From Pseudomonas putida (lineage in GTDB: Bacteria; Pseudomonadota; Gammaproteobacteria; Pseudomonadales; Pseudomonadaceae), in assembly GCF_030159595.1 (NCBI RefSeq), contig NZ_BSKJ01000008.1:124001-188000 (forward strand): a DNA stretch of 64,000 nt, in the 5' to 3' direction. The notes beneath the pieces were generated by a model. The model did not search any database, was not told the DNA's origin, and saw only the letters and a program-made list of their open reading frames with translations. Positions 1-8,074 of the stretch are shown one piece after another. Within the stretch, counting starts at the first letter, position 1. The number at the start of each line of letters is the position of its first letter. The translations under genes and the position numbers were made by a program.

Positions 1-125
1 CCTAATAGAATTCCTCCGGCCTCGCAGTGCCACCACCGTTGCTGCGTATACGCTTGCATCTGTTGCAAGGCATGTTCGACGATTATGAGTCGCTGGGTCG
101 GCGTGACACGGTAAACAAGTCTCAT
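1..125 (-). CDS. cap3: Cap3-like JAB/MPN isopeptidase of CBASS (5' end only, runs off window)
   Basis: Only the first 41 codons are inside the window. The ATG at 125 overlaps the cap2 stop as ATGA, so it is translationally coupled. The visible part ends in the residues EAGGILLG, the N-terminal hallmark of JAB/MPN metalloproteases, whose glutamate is catalytic; the zinc-binding HxH...D part lies outside. In type II CBASS, Cap3 removes conjugates made by Cap2 and so opposes it. The position directly after an E2-E1 fusion supports the assignment. A non-CBASS ubiquitin-like operon using the same protein families is the main alternative, but the cyclase two genes upstream makes it unlikely. Confidence 0.8.
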   Translation of the reverse strand, partial: MRLVYRVTPTQRLIIVEHALQQMQAYTQQRWWHCEAGGILL

Positions 126-1855
126 GTTGAACCTATTGGCGTGCGGCAGTGGCGGCACGCGCGCCCGAACACCTGCCGTGTCGCGTCTTCAGGGAGCGTT
201 GTGCGCGCGGCCTGAAACCAAGGCGTTGTGCGTAACCCATGCTCGGCAGCTACTCGGCCCTCTCCTACCCAGAACCTATAGGACGGATCTCTACCTCGAT
301 TGCCAGCGGCCATCTCAGTCATCGCCGAAAGGATGTGCTCAGTCGCTAGCAATCCCGTGCGTCTGGCCTGGATGGGGCCGAACGGAACGAAAGCCCCGCC
401 ACAGCCCGTGAGATTACGTGTAACGGGCTGATTTGGTTCCAAAAAGGACGTGCGCGGCGCCAGGGATGGCAGTCCCTCATCGTCCCGATAGGCACAGTCT
501 AGGCAGCCTTCACCGTTAGTCCACATCAACACCGAGTGTCCGCCCAAGTCCAAGGCCTCTAGCCAAGTAAAGACGATAGGCAGGTCAAAACGCTTGTCCT
601 TGAGCGCCCGTGAAAATGATCGCTCGATTGACGGAGCACCGAACGCGAGAACAATGCCGTCATATTTGCTGAAATCAGCAGTTTTGAGCCAGTTTTGGGC
701 TGTAGTGCAGACTGGAGTGATGTTTAGTCCTGGGTAACGTCGCTCCAGCGCCAGCTGTAGGCCAAGCGGCTTACCAAGATCGATGTACAGGGGCTGCAGA
801 AGGTGCCGAAAGACGTTGTCTTCCGAATATTCATCGTGATCTACAACCGTGATCTTGCCCACTCCCGCCGCTGCCAGGGTATCCACTACGACACAGCCTA
901 TGGCGCCAGCTCCCAGCACAACCACATGCTTGCCGAGCAAGTCCAGAGACGCACCTCCGCGCTCGCGCATATAGCTGGGAGTATGACGGCGCATGGTCAG
1001 CGGTGTGACCGCTACCTTCCCGTCAACGATCCCGCGGTGAGCAACGAAGGCGATACCAACCAACGAGCGGCCGCCGGCTTGTCGAGGTACCGACACCAGC
1101 AGGGCCAGTTGCTTGGGGCCGTTCTTCGACGGACCGAACAACTCGCCCCATAACTTCAATTGGTCAGGCGACAGGCGTTGGTGAACATCCTCGATGAATG
1201 ACGCCGTCAGCATATCTGGCCGAACGGGTGGTAATGCTAGCGAGTCGAGGTGAACGTATAACGCCCGCTGCCCCGCAAGCTTGTTGGTATGCACTTCCCA
1301 GGGCAAGTCAGTGTCGCGCTCCACGAAGTACCACTTCGATTTGCCAGCTTTCGAGTTCACGAACCCCTTGACCATGCGCGAGGTGCCGTCGACTTCGAAA
1401 TAGGCGCGGGCACGCAGTGAGCCCGGCAGGTGCAGCCAGTACCCCTCGAGTTCGTTGAAGAACTCCACGTAGCCAGTGGTTGCATCCGCTGCTGAGTTCT
1501 CTAGCAGGTAGAATGCTTTGAGGACTGTGTGCGCGACAATGTCAGCGTGACGGCTAGGGTCGAGTGATAGTCCTTGGCCGTCGTCAATGCACACCACGCC
1601 GTTGTAGCTAACATGTGCGAGCGGTTCCTCCGGGGGCCGAGTCCAAACCTTCGGTAAGCGCAACTGCTCCTCATTGCAATCGACGTATATAGGCCAAGTG
1701 CGCGTTGGGCCTTTGAGCTCAACCCCCAGGCAATTCGGTGCTGGGTCGTCTAGGCGAACAACCACGATGCCATGCAAGCCGCAAGCAGCCATGACAGCCT
1801 CAAGCGCGTCATCGACCTTCGAGGGGGTGGCCGCCTCGATGGAGGACTCCGTCAT
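122..1855 (-). CDS. cap2: Cap2-like E2-E1 fusion ligase of type II CBASS
   Basis: 577 residues. The N-terminal half looks like a ubiquitin-E2-type domain, with a candidate catalytic Cys near residue 89 (GVVCIDDG). The C-terminal half is a ThiF/E1 adenylation domain with the GAGAIG nucleotide loop at about 315-320. Cys451 and Cys454 together with Cys567 and Cys570 form likely zinc pairs, and Cys485 in TGCGG is the candidate E1 catalytic cysteine. In known type II CBASS, Cap2 adenylates the C-terminus of the cyclase and conjugates it to targets, which primes second-messenger synthesis. The start overlaps the cyclase stop as ATGA, and its own stop overlaps the cap3 start the same way, so the three genes form one tightly coupled operon. 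All expected cysteines are present and no disruption is seen. Confidence 0.88.
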   Translation of the reverse strand: MTESSIEAATPSKVDDALEAVMAACGLHGIVVVRLDDPAPNCLGVELKGPTRTWPIYVDCNEEQLRLPKVWTRPPEEPLAHVSYNGVVCIDDGQGLSLDPSRHADIVAHTVLKAFYLLENSAADATTGYVEFFNELEGYWLHLPGSLRARAYFEVDGTSRMVKGFVNSKAGKSKWYFVERDTDLPWEVHTNKLAGQRALYVHLDSLALPPVRPDMLTASFIEDVHQRLSPDQLKLWGELFGPSKNGPKQLALLVSVPRQAGGRSLVGIAFVAHRGIVDGKVAVTPLTMRRHTPSYMRERGGASLDLLGKHVVVLGAGAIGCVVVDTLAAAGVGKITVVDHDEYSEDNVFRHLLQPLYIDLGKPLGLQLALERRYPGLNITPVCTTAQNWLKTADFSKYDGIVLAFGAPSIERSFSRALKDKRFDLPIVFTWLEALDLGGHSVLMWTNGEGCLDCAYRDDEGLPSLAPRTSFLEPNQPVTRNLTGCGGAFVPFGPIQARRTGLLATEHILSAMTEMAAGNRGRDPSYRFWVGEGRVAAEHGLRTTPWFQAARTTLPEDATRQVFGRACRHCRTPIGST

Positions 1856-2865
1856 GCAGAGTTTCCCGTGCTGATTACGGCGGGAGAGACCGCCCTAGCT
1901 GTCTCGGACTTCTCGGGTACCTTGAAGTCGTCGCCGAACTGCTTCTTCAAGTGCTTGCAGGCATCTTCGGGCAGTTCCTCGTCATAGGCCTTCTGCAGGG
2001 AATCGCGCAGTGTCTCGAGCTTCTCCTTAAAATTCTTCATCTGTGTGGCTGTTCGCATTGCCATCAGGTCGGAATACGGCTCCACGGGCAATGCGACCTT
2101 CATCCGTAGGTGCAGGCCTTCATCCTGGCTGAATTCGTAGGTGAACTGGCCTAGCATCGAATTAACCCAATCAAGCATCGCCAGCAAGTCGACAGGTTTG
2201 CCGGACGTGCCGAAGTTTGGCTTGAACCAGTGAAGTGCAGCCACGGTGAGGGCAATACTCAGCGGTGCGCCGGCGCTCTGAAACTGAACCTGTCTCCAAC
2301 GTTTAAGGTAGCGGATGCAGCGGCGGTACTGGGCAAGCTTGCTGGAGTCGTCGAATGCACCGCAGACTCGTTTGGTCAGTTCTTTCGGGTCGGAGACCTC
2401 CCAAATACGGTGCTCCTCGGCCGAGCCCTCCTTGCCCTTGGCCAAGTAGAGCTTGCCATCATCGCCCTTGGTGTAAACGGCCAAATCGACGTGGTATGCA
2501 ATCTCACCACCGCTCAAATAGTTGACGGTCACGCACGGCCGACGGATGACCACGGTGCGGAAGTTCGAATTCACCGCATCGCGCACCTTCTTCTTCAGTG
2601 CTACCGGGTCGGGGTATTCATCCTTTGTGCAGTCGAAGATGAGGCCAACGTCGATATCGAAGTTGCCATCCAGCGGCACCACACCGGTGTGCATGGAGTA
2701 ACTACCCTGATTGAAATTGACGAAGGATGGCACGTCGTCGCCGAGCTTCTCCCTCAGCGCCGTAACGATGGTATCTCGCTTCTCGCGTAGGGTCGCTTTC
2801 TCATCATCCTCGTCGAAACAGATGGCGCTGTGAAAGTCTTCGAACTGTTTTTGCACTGACGGCAT
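1852..2865 (-). CDS. CBASS CD-NTase (cyclic oligonucleotide synthase)
   Basis: 337 residues from the ATG at 2865, chosen because AGGAGG lies 5 bases upstream; an in-frame ATG at 2943 has no such site. The nucleotidyltransferase signature is complete: Gly54-Ser55, the metal-binding Asp70 and Asp72 (FDIDVGL) and the third carboxylate Asp127 (YHVDLAV). The following helical part (about 175-260) resembles the OAS/DncV-type C-terminal lobe. Such enzymes sense phage infection and make a cyclic di- or trinucleotide that activates a killing effector. The tail after about residue 315 is low-complexity and ends in Gly-Asn-Ser-Ala, as expected for a flexible C-terminus used by Cap2. I cannot assign the CD-NTase clade or the product nucleotide by eye. 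Confidence 0.88.
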   Translation of the reverse strand: MPSVQKQFEDFHSAICFDEDDEKATLREKRDTIVTALREKLGDDVPSFVNFNQGSYSMHTGVVPLDGNFDIDVGLIFDCTKDEYPDPVALKKKVRDAVNSNFRTVVIRRPCVTVNYLSGGEIAYHVDLAVYTKGDDGKLYLAKGKEGSAEEHRIWEVSDPKELTKRVCGAFDDSSKLAQYRRCIRYLKRWRQVQFQSAGAPLSIALTVAALHWFKPNFGTSGKPVDLLAMLDWVNSMLGQFTYEFSQDEGLHLRMKVALPVEPYSDLMAMRTATQMKNFKEKLETLRDSLQKAYDEELPEDACKHLKKQFGDDFKVPEKSETARAVSPAVISTGNSA

Positions 2866-3059
2866 GCGCCCTCCTGAATCGTTGGTGTGTGGCCGCCTTT
2901 GAGCAATGGCTTCTGGGCGGTTTACCTGTATGTGAAGACTCATCCAAGTATTTCAAGGGATACTGCTTGCACATCTGCTTAGAGGAACCGGTTGCTCTGC
3001 TGGCCATGTCCGCTGAAGGCCGATTGCTTTTGGTTGTGGCCATCTGGTTCAGGTCCCGC

Positions 3060-3335
3060 TCAGAGATCGAAAACCCATGAAGTTTCTAGGCGTCGAGCGA
3101 GCAGCCGAACCGTCAGAACGTAGTAATAGCGCGTCGCCTCACTGCGCTGGCACATGTGATGTTCGAGAAACCAAGCCACATGCTTTCTCTGCCAAGCCCA
3201 GGGGGTCTCTCGCTTCCAGCGTTTTGCAATCTCAGTTTGGATAAGCTTCGCTTGACGCAGGTGGCGTTGACGCGTCGCGTGCGAGCCATTCAGGACGGCG
3301 GCTAAGAATAGCTCCATGTCGAATGTCTGACTCAT
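3060..3335 (-). CDS. Small protein coupled to the tyrosine recombinase
   Basis: 91 residues. Its ATG at 3335 overlaps the stop of the upstream recombinase as ATGA, so the two are co-translated. It is basic and helical in character, with Trp, Tyr and Arg spaced over about residues 36-85. This resembles the N-terminal core-binding (SAM-like) domain of tyrosine recombinases but has no catalytic residues. It may be a recombination accessory protein (directionality or DNA-bending factor) or a split-off domain. I do not recognise a named family. About 190 bases separate it from the CBASS cyclase. Confidence 0.6.
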   Translation of the reverse strand: MSQTFDMELFLAAVLNGSHATRQRHLRQAKLIQTEIAKRWKRETPWAWQRKHVAWFLEHHMCQRSEATRYYYVLTVRLLARRLETSWVFDL

Positions 3336-4258
3336 GACTGTCCTCCAACGTAGGCAGCGACGACATCGATTCGACCGTGCCCCAGCTCATAGCTGATTTG
3401 CCTCCGGGCCTCACGATCTAGGTTCCTATCTGCCTGGCAACATAAGCCGCCGTTGATATGCGCAGGGTGTTGCGTGATTTGCTCATAGCGTTCACATGCG
3501 TACGCCGCTCGTAGCTCATGGAAGCCTTTGAGGTTGTGTGCATGCAGGACGTCCCGCGCTGGGCGGATGATTTCCTGCAGAACATTCAGACAGCTTTCGT
3601 CTGGCGCAATCAGGTTACGGCTACCTCCAGGCGACACTTGCCGTGCAAACCCAAGTGCGTCTTGAACATGGTGGTCTACCGCAATCCATCGTGGCGCTGA
3701 GGCGCCAGCTCGGCCGCCTTTGGTGCCATCTTGGATGTTGATCCTGCCTAGGTCGTTAGCCTCACGGCTCAGCCGTGGCAAGTCGGCTAGGATGGCCTCA
3801 CGCAAGCGCATGCCGGTAGCTCGCGCCAAAAGAACAATCGCGGCGGCCCGTAGTTGTTGGTCGCAAAGAGCATCAACGATCCGCTTAACCTGTTCGCGGT
3901 CTTGGCCCTGAGGTACCGAGTGTCGAGCCCCGGTGCGCTGCATACCCAACGCCTTGCTCGGACTTGGCAACTTCACGTACTGATCACCGCGAAGCGCGGC
4001 CATGGCCCTGTTAACGCTGGATAGTTGATTTTGTGCGGTGCTAACAGCGAGATCACCGCGCCTAACCATGTCGTGCAGATACGCCGCATAGTCGGCCAGC
4101 ACCTCCCGATCAATGAGCCGCGCATCATTGATACCGGGCCCTTGTTCGGAGCAGCACCACTTCACGAATGCCTGCCACCGATCACAGTGTGCCCTCACCG
4201 TGCCGTAGTGACCGCCGCCGAACATGTCTTTGAGCGCCAGTGGACCTGCGTAGCTCAA
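3332..4258 (-). CDS. Tyrosine recombinase/phage-type integrase
   Basis: 308 residues. An N-terminal helical DNA-binding part is followed by a catalytic domain with the first box Arg in ATGMRLREA (about 168-176), the HELR box (HxxR, about 247-250), the LGH box (about 292-294) and a terminal Tyr in AAYVGG (about 302). All residues needed for strand cleavage are therefore present and the enzyme looks intact. It lies on the island side of the tRNA-Thr gene and probably served the element carrying the CBASS genes. It differs from the P4-type integrase remnant next to the tRNA, so two recombination systems have been at this site. The first ATG of the frame is used and no strong ribosome site is obvious. 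Confidence 0.85.
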   Translation of the reverse strand: MSYAGPLALKDMFGGGHYGTVRAHCDRWQAFVKWCCSEQGPGINDARLIDREVLADYAAYLHDMVRRGDLAVSTAQNQLSSVNRAMAALRGDQYVKLPSPSKALGMQRTGARHSVPQGQDREQVKRIVDALCDQQLRAAAIVLLARATGMRLREAILADLPRLSREANDLGRINIQDGTKGGRAGASAPRWIAVDHHVQDALGFARQVSPGGSRNLIAPDESCLNVLQEIIRPARDVLHAHNLKGFHELRAAYACERYEQITQHPAHINGGLCCQADRNLDREARRQISYELGHGRIDVVAAYVGGQS

Positions 4259-4736
4259 TTGCCTGCCGTAGCCGAAATTACGGCCATCGCGTTTAGGTTG
4301 CTGCAGGGCAGCGAGGTACGGAGTATCTGGCGCACGAGCGCTATATGTGTAAGACCATCCATCACATGGGTAGTGACCGGGCGAGCTGCCGGATGCGAAT
4401 CGCCCTTGGGCAGAACCACCGCCAAAACGGCGTGACCTTTAAGGTTCGGGCCACCTGGGTGCTGTCATCGACAGCGCTTGCAACTCCCGGTCTACGCCTG
4501 TGGACAATGTTCGTCAAGCAAAGCGATTTCAGGGATTTAGCGCCTGTGGATAAAACTATCCCCTGGTGGACATCACTGGTTTTCCACAGACGTACGCTGT
4601 GCCAGCGGTTTTTTTCTTAGGTATGGTCCTTTCAAACGGGGCGGCTTTGCAGCCCCGTTTGAAAGGACCCGCGTGGAGGAGCTTCTTGCGGTGCTGTGGG
4701 TAACTTCACAGCGAGTTGAGGTGGTGGTGCGGCGGG
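4259..4736. other. Intergenic gap of about 480 bp in the island
   Basis: No convincing gene. It holds three DnaA-box-like 9-mers between about 4500 and 4580 (TGTGGACAA, a perfect TGTGGATAA, and TTTTCCACA) and a long perfect inverted repeat at 4625-4669. Short open frames here have no ribosome site or recognisable sequence. Confidence 0.6.
4625..4669. repeat. Perfect inverted repeat with 18-bp arms
   Basis: GGTCCTTTCAAACGGGGC at 4625-4642 is exactly mirrored at 4652-4669 around a 9-base loop. The inner part (GGGGC...GCCCC) resembles the hairpins that end many P. putida genes, but the outer TTTCAAACG arms are unusual. There is no U-run at the correct side for either strand, so it is not a textbook Rho-independent terminator. 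Confidence 0.85.
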
Positions 4737-5112
4737 TTACTCGGTCCTCTTGGCACTGCGCAGGCGCGTGACGTTCTCGCCCGTCTGCTTGGCAAACTCA
4801 TGCGGGGTCACATGGTCCTCGCGATTCGCCTCTAGAAACCGGCTCCACCAGGTCATGATCATCCGGCGTTCTTCGAGGAACTCGGCCTTGTGGGTATAAG
4901 CGGCCCGCACGTTGTTGCGTTCCTTGTGACTCATCTGCCGCTCGATAGCCGTCTCCGACCACAGCCCGGACTCGACCAGCGCACTGCACGCCATGGCCCG
5001 GAACCCGTGGCCGCAGATAGAGACCGTCGCCGTCGAAGAGCTTGTACTCGCGCTCTCTGGGCTTTGCGGTACGACAGGTGGTGTCTGTAAGCGGGGCAGT
5101 GGTGCGGGCCAT
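4737..5112 (-). pseudogene. P4-type integrase remnant with internal deletion and frameshift
   Basis: The N-terminus begins at the ATG at 5112 and reads the first ~35 residues of a P4-family integrase (LTDTTCRTAK, then KLFDGDGLYL). At about 5005-5015 the reading jumps to another frame and continues with the C-terminal catalytic part: GHGFRAMA with the HxxR box, then MSHKERNNVRAAY with the nucleophile Tyr. A normal member has about 400 residues, so roughly 250 codons including the central catalytic Arg are gone. It sits about 165 bases from the 3' end of tRNA-Thr, the classical place for a tRNA-targeting island integrase. It should be inactive. Confidence 0.8.
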
Positions 5113-5202
5113 AAGGGTAGTCTCCGATATCGAAACGGACCTCTATCCTTAAAACTACCCTTATTAGCGCTGGCTACCCTCGGAATCCGACGGAACGCCA
5201 AA

Positions 5203-5236
5203 ACGAAAAAACCCGCCAGAAGGCGGGTTTTTCGGG
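5203..5236 (-). terminator. Rho-independent terminator after tRNA-Thr
   Basis: GC-rich hairpin (ACCCGCC / GGCGGGT) followed on the minus strand by a run of T, 40 bases beyond the tRNA 3' end. Confidence 0.8.
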
Positions 5237-5275
5237 GGTTCCAGAGATTTTGAAAGCCTTCTATGGAACCTTGAA

Positions 5276-5351
<76 letters not shown>

Positions 5352-5449
5352 AATGGGGCGTCATTATAACGATCGTTTGGCGCCTGTAAACCACTTCCTT
5401 GCAAAAGATCGCAAATGACCTAAGTCACCGCCCTAAAAGGAGAAATTTC

Positions 5450-5698
5450 CTACCAGCCACGGTGGATTGTGGTGACGCTTGGCTCGCTTTTGCCCGGGTT
5501 GAAGAACAGCTTGTCGTTGTCGCAGCCGCGCTTGCGGCAGGGGCTTTCGGCGCGCAGGGGTAGGCCGTTGTCGCCGCCCAACTGCATGCCGGGGTGGTTC
5601 CAGCCGAGGTTGCTGTTGGGGTGGGGCGAGGTGCCGTTGGCGCAGCCGGTCAGGGCCAAGGCGAGGGTCAGCAAGGCTAGGGGTTTGGCTTGGGTCAC
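5450..5698 (-). CDS. Small predicted lipoprotein
   Basis: 82 residues from a GTG start at 5698. The N-terminus is a short basic and hydrophobic signal sequence with lipobox Leu16-Thr-Gly-Cys19, so the mature protein should be lipid-anchored and start at Cys19. The rest is Asn-, Gly- and Pro-rich and contains two close cysteines (CRKRGCDN) that could form a disulfide. No function is recognised. It stands alone, downstream of tRNA-Thr in the opposite reading sense of the following genes. Confidence 0.65.
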   Translation of the reverse strand: MTQAKPLALLTLALALTGCANGTSPHPNSNLGWNHPGMQLGGDNGLPLRAESPCRKRGCDNDKLFFNPGKSEPSVTTIHRGW

Positions 5699-5850
5699 GA
5701 TGGTCAGGTCCGTTGGTCCACTGTCGGTTCTGGCGCAACGCCAGAAGGTCGCGGGGCTGGCGGGCAGCGCGCGACGTCACTTTTTAATGATTTGGGGGAG
5801 GGATGATACACGGTTGCGGGGGTGGAGCATTAGCCTTGTGTTGCCTGATC

Positions 5851-5884
5851 GGGCCTCTTCGCGGGTGAACCCGCTCCCACAAGG
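5851..5884. repeat. REP element (single)
   Basis: P. putida-type REP with core GCGGGTGAACCCGC followed by TCCCACA. Confidence 0.85.
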
Positions 5885-6028
5885 ACTGCGTAAGCGGCTG
5901 CAATCTGCGTAAGGTAATTCTGAACCATGGGGCCAGGAGCTTCAGGGGTTGGCTGCTTAGGAAGTATCCTACGCGCGCCGCCGAAGTATCGCTGTTGTCG
6001 GGGAAGTGGCTCACGGATACCGTTTTCG

Positions 6029-6156
6029 GGTCGCTCTGGCGACCGGGTGTGAGAACCTGACTCGAATAAGCGCTACCAGTCATGGTGGCCGTACGCGGGC
6101 AGACTTTGGTCTGGCCGGGCTTCCTTATTCACTCGGTTTCTCACCCCGCGTACGGC
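6029..6156 (+). promoter_or_regulatory. Structured 5' leader of the DUF3077-type gene
   Basis: A perfect hairpin GGTCGC-TCTG-GCGACC at 6029-6044 is followed by a larger stem: GCCGTACGCGGG at 6088-6099 pairs perfectly with CCCGCGTACGGC at 6145-6156. An inner hairpin CAGAC/GTCTG sits at 6100-6113. Copies of TTCTCAC/GTGAGAA at 6049-6055, 6138-6144 and 6172-6178 allow alternative pairing. The layout suggests a cis-acting RNA or attenuator 60 to 190 bases before the start codon. It could instead be a repeated DNA element; no known riboswitch class is recognised. Confidence 0.5.
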
Positions 6157-6218
6157 TGCCGCCCCAAATCCGTGAGAAAGATTTCTGGCAGTCCCTTTTC
6201 TCTGAATAAGGTTTTGCC

Positions 6219-6494
6219 ATGAAAAAAGATGCTCCTGAGCCAATCACCACCGCAGGCGTAGAAACCTTCCTCGCAGCCGGTGACCCATCCCTCAATCTGC
6301 TACGCGTACAGCCCGGCGTCCCGGTCGATGCTGCCTATGAGCATGTCTCGATTCTGATGGGCTATATCAAGCACCTGGTACGCGAGGGGGATATGGAGGA
6401 TGACCATAAATTCCTGGGTGCTGCCGATTACCTGTGCGATATGGCGAAGGCGCTGATGAACGATATCGAGATTGCCAAGAACAAGGCGCATTGA
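6219..6494 (+). CDS. DUF3077/DUF6124-type small protein
   Basis: 91 residues, start ATG at 6219 with AAGG 8-9 bases upstream. The middle part (LNLLRVQPGVPVDAAYEHVSIL, then a helical AADYLCDMAKALMNDIE segment) fits the small DUF3077-type family found in many copies in Pseudomonas. No signal peptide or membrane segment. Function unknown. It stands alone, preceded by the structured leader and followed by a REP. Confidence 0.75.
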   Translation: MKKDAPEPITTAGVETFLAAGDPSLNLLRVQPGVPVDAAYEHVSILMGYIKHLVREGDMEDDHKFLGAADYLCDMAKALMNDIEIAKNKAH

Positions 6495-6844
6495 CGATTG
6501 TGGGAGTGGGCACCGCGTTGGATGGCACGGGCTTCGCCCGTTTCGCGGGCAAGCCCGCTCCCACAGGAGTTGTGCAAATCTCAGGTTTTGAGCATGACCG
6601 ACGATCTCGAATAGACCGTGCAAACAGCGCTTGCTACGAACCACAAGAAATGTTTATGCACAAGTGGCATTGACAGCTTGCGCGAAAGGCATGCCGGATT
6701 GCTGCGCCGCTGGTCTTTGCGCAAACGCCTGTTTTTACTGGGCTTGACGCATAAGCAGGAATAAGCCAAGCGCTTGAAATAGCGCCTGGATCCAACAGGT
6801 AATCAAAAGCTTGTTCACAGACTTATCCACAGGTTGTGCTGCGG
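6495..6844. other. Intergenic region of 350 bp
   Basis: Holds a REP pair at 6500-6567 and a TTATCCACA box near 6824. Nothing else is recognisable. Confidence 0.5.
6500..6567. repeat. REP doublet, left copy degenerate
   Basis: A degenerate TGTGGGAGTGGGC half at 6500-6512 faces a good GCGGGCAAGCCCGCTCCCAC copy at 6545-6564. Confidence 0.75.
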
Positions 6845-8050
6845 CTAACGGTCGCGTTCCGCGAGGATAAGCAGGTTGCGCGGCGTCAGCGGGTAGTCGC
6901 AGAAAAGGCCCAGGCGCACCTCAAAGCCTTGTTCTTCGAGGAACAGGGCGCGATCGAGTACCAACCACAACTCCAACGGGCGGCGGAACAGGTTGCGCAC
7001 GCGCTCCAGATTGCGCACTTCGGCCAGGCGTTGCCAGCCAGCGGCTTCCAGTGCGGCCCAGTCTGGGACACCCGTCAGTTGCAATTGCTTGAGCTCCGCG
7101 AGGTCGCGGCAGTACTGCTCGAAGGGCTTTTCCAGCCAGGCTACCGGCAGCGATGGCGTTGGCAGGTAATCGCCGCTCTCGCGTTGCTGGCGTTGTAGCA
7201 GGTCGAAGCCCAGGCGCCGGGCCATCGAGGTGTCACGTTGGCGCCGCACGCGAGCCCCAGCGGTGACGGTTTCGCTCAGGGGCAGGCCCAGGTCGTCCAG
7301 CGACAGCTGCAGGCTGGACGCTTGAGCGGCTGTGGATAACGCCTGGTATTGCTGCGCCGCAGTGCGGTTGTAGCAGCAGGGGGCTACGGCCAATTGCCGG
7401 CAACCTTGCTGGCTGGCCAGTTGCATCAGGCGTACATGCAGGTCGCCGCAGGCGTGCAGGGCAACCACGCTTTTATCACCCGCCAGGTGGCGGGCGCTGT
7501 CGCTGGCCATTACATCCTGATGCACATGCTGCGCTGGTAAGTGGTGGTGCGCGCTCAGGGCCTGGCCGGCGGTGACCAGTTCGGCATCGTACTCCAGGCA
7601 GGTCAGCTGCTGGCCGGGTTGCAACAGGCGGCGGCCAAGGTGGCCTTTGCCGGAGCACCAGTCCAGCCAGTGGCGGGGCTGGTGGTGGAAGGCCAGGTGG
7701 CTGGCGAAAGCTTCGATCTGCTGCCATTTGCGGCCGGGGACGGCGACGTCCAGGCGGTGGGCGGCGGGGGGCAGGTCGGTTGCCGGGAGGTGGCCGAGGG
7801 CGGCTAGCTGTTGGGCTTGCTGGGCCAGTTGTGGGAACGGGGCGGGCAAGGCATCAGCGGCGCTATCGGTTTCGGCGTCGGCCAGTGCGCAGTGGCGCAG
7901 GTGGTTGGCAAGCTCGGGGTGGGTGGTTTCCCAGTCCAGCTGCAAGGTGGTAAAGGGGCGGGGTTTCCACAGCTGTTGGTGCTCGATCAGGAACTGGTCG
8001 AGGGCCTGGAAGCGGGTGCTTAGGTGGTGGCTGTGGAGGTGGCTGGACAT
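6845..8050 (-). CDS. SAM-dependent methyltransferase (Methyltransf_32-like)
   Basis: 401 residues from the ATG at 8050. A SAM-binding glycine motif is visible at about 128-137 (LDWCSGKGHLG), followed by CLEYDAEL (acidic loop) and VVALHACGDL, then CC-Y in APCCYNR, a pattern seen in the family that includes tRNA-type methyltransferases. The substrate is unknown. An in-frame ATG at 8080 would add ten residues, but it lies inside a REP element, so the shorter start is preferred; neither has a clear ribosome site. It is convergent with the DUF3077-type gene. Confidence 0.75.
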   Translation of the reverse strand: MSSHLHSHHLSTRFQALDQFLIEHQQLWKPRPFTTLQLDWETTHPELANHLRHCALADAETDSAADALPAPFPQLAQQAQQLAALGHLPATDLPPAAHRLDVAVPGRKWQQIEAFASHLAFHHQPRHWLDWCSGKGHLGRRLLQPGQQLTCLEYDAELVTAGQALSAHHHLPAQHVHQDVMASDSARHLAGDKSVVALHACGDLHVRLMQLASQQGCRQLAVAPCCYNRTAAQQYQALSTAAQASSLQLSLDDLGLPLSETVTAGARVRRQRDTSMARRLGFDLLQRQQRESGDYLPTPSLPVAWLEKPFEQYCRDLAELKQLQLTGVPDWAALEAAGWQRLAEVRNLERVRNLFRRPLELWLVLDRALFLEEQGFEVRLGLFCDYPLTPRNLLILAERDR

Positions 8051-8074
8051 GGGAGGATTTGGTTTGGGTTTGAG

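Larger units (their letters stand above)
5699..6218. other. Intergenic region of 520 bp with REP and structured leader
   Basis: Contains a single REP at 5851-5884 and, from about 6020 to 6180, a series of strong inverted repeats leading into the DUF3077-type gene. No protein-coding gene is supported. Confidence 0.6.

Noticed and set aside
2866..3059. A CBASS effector gene between the cyclase and the recombinase partner
   Set aside because: Only about 190 bases with no frame of useful length and ribosome site.
4345..4620. A 91-codon plus-strand frame in the island gap
   Set aside because: No ribosome site, no recognisable sequence, and it runs over DnaA-like boxes.
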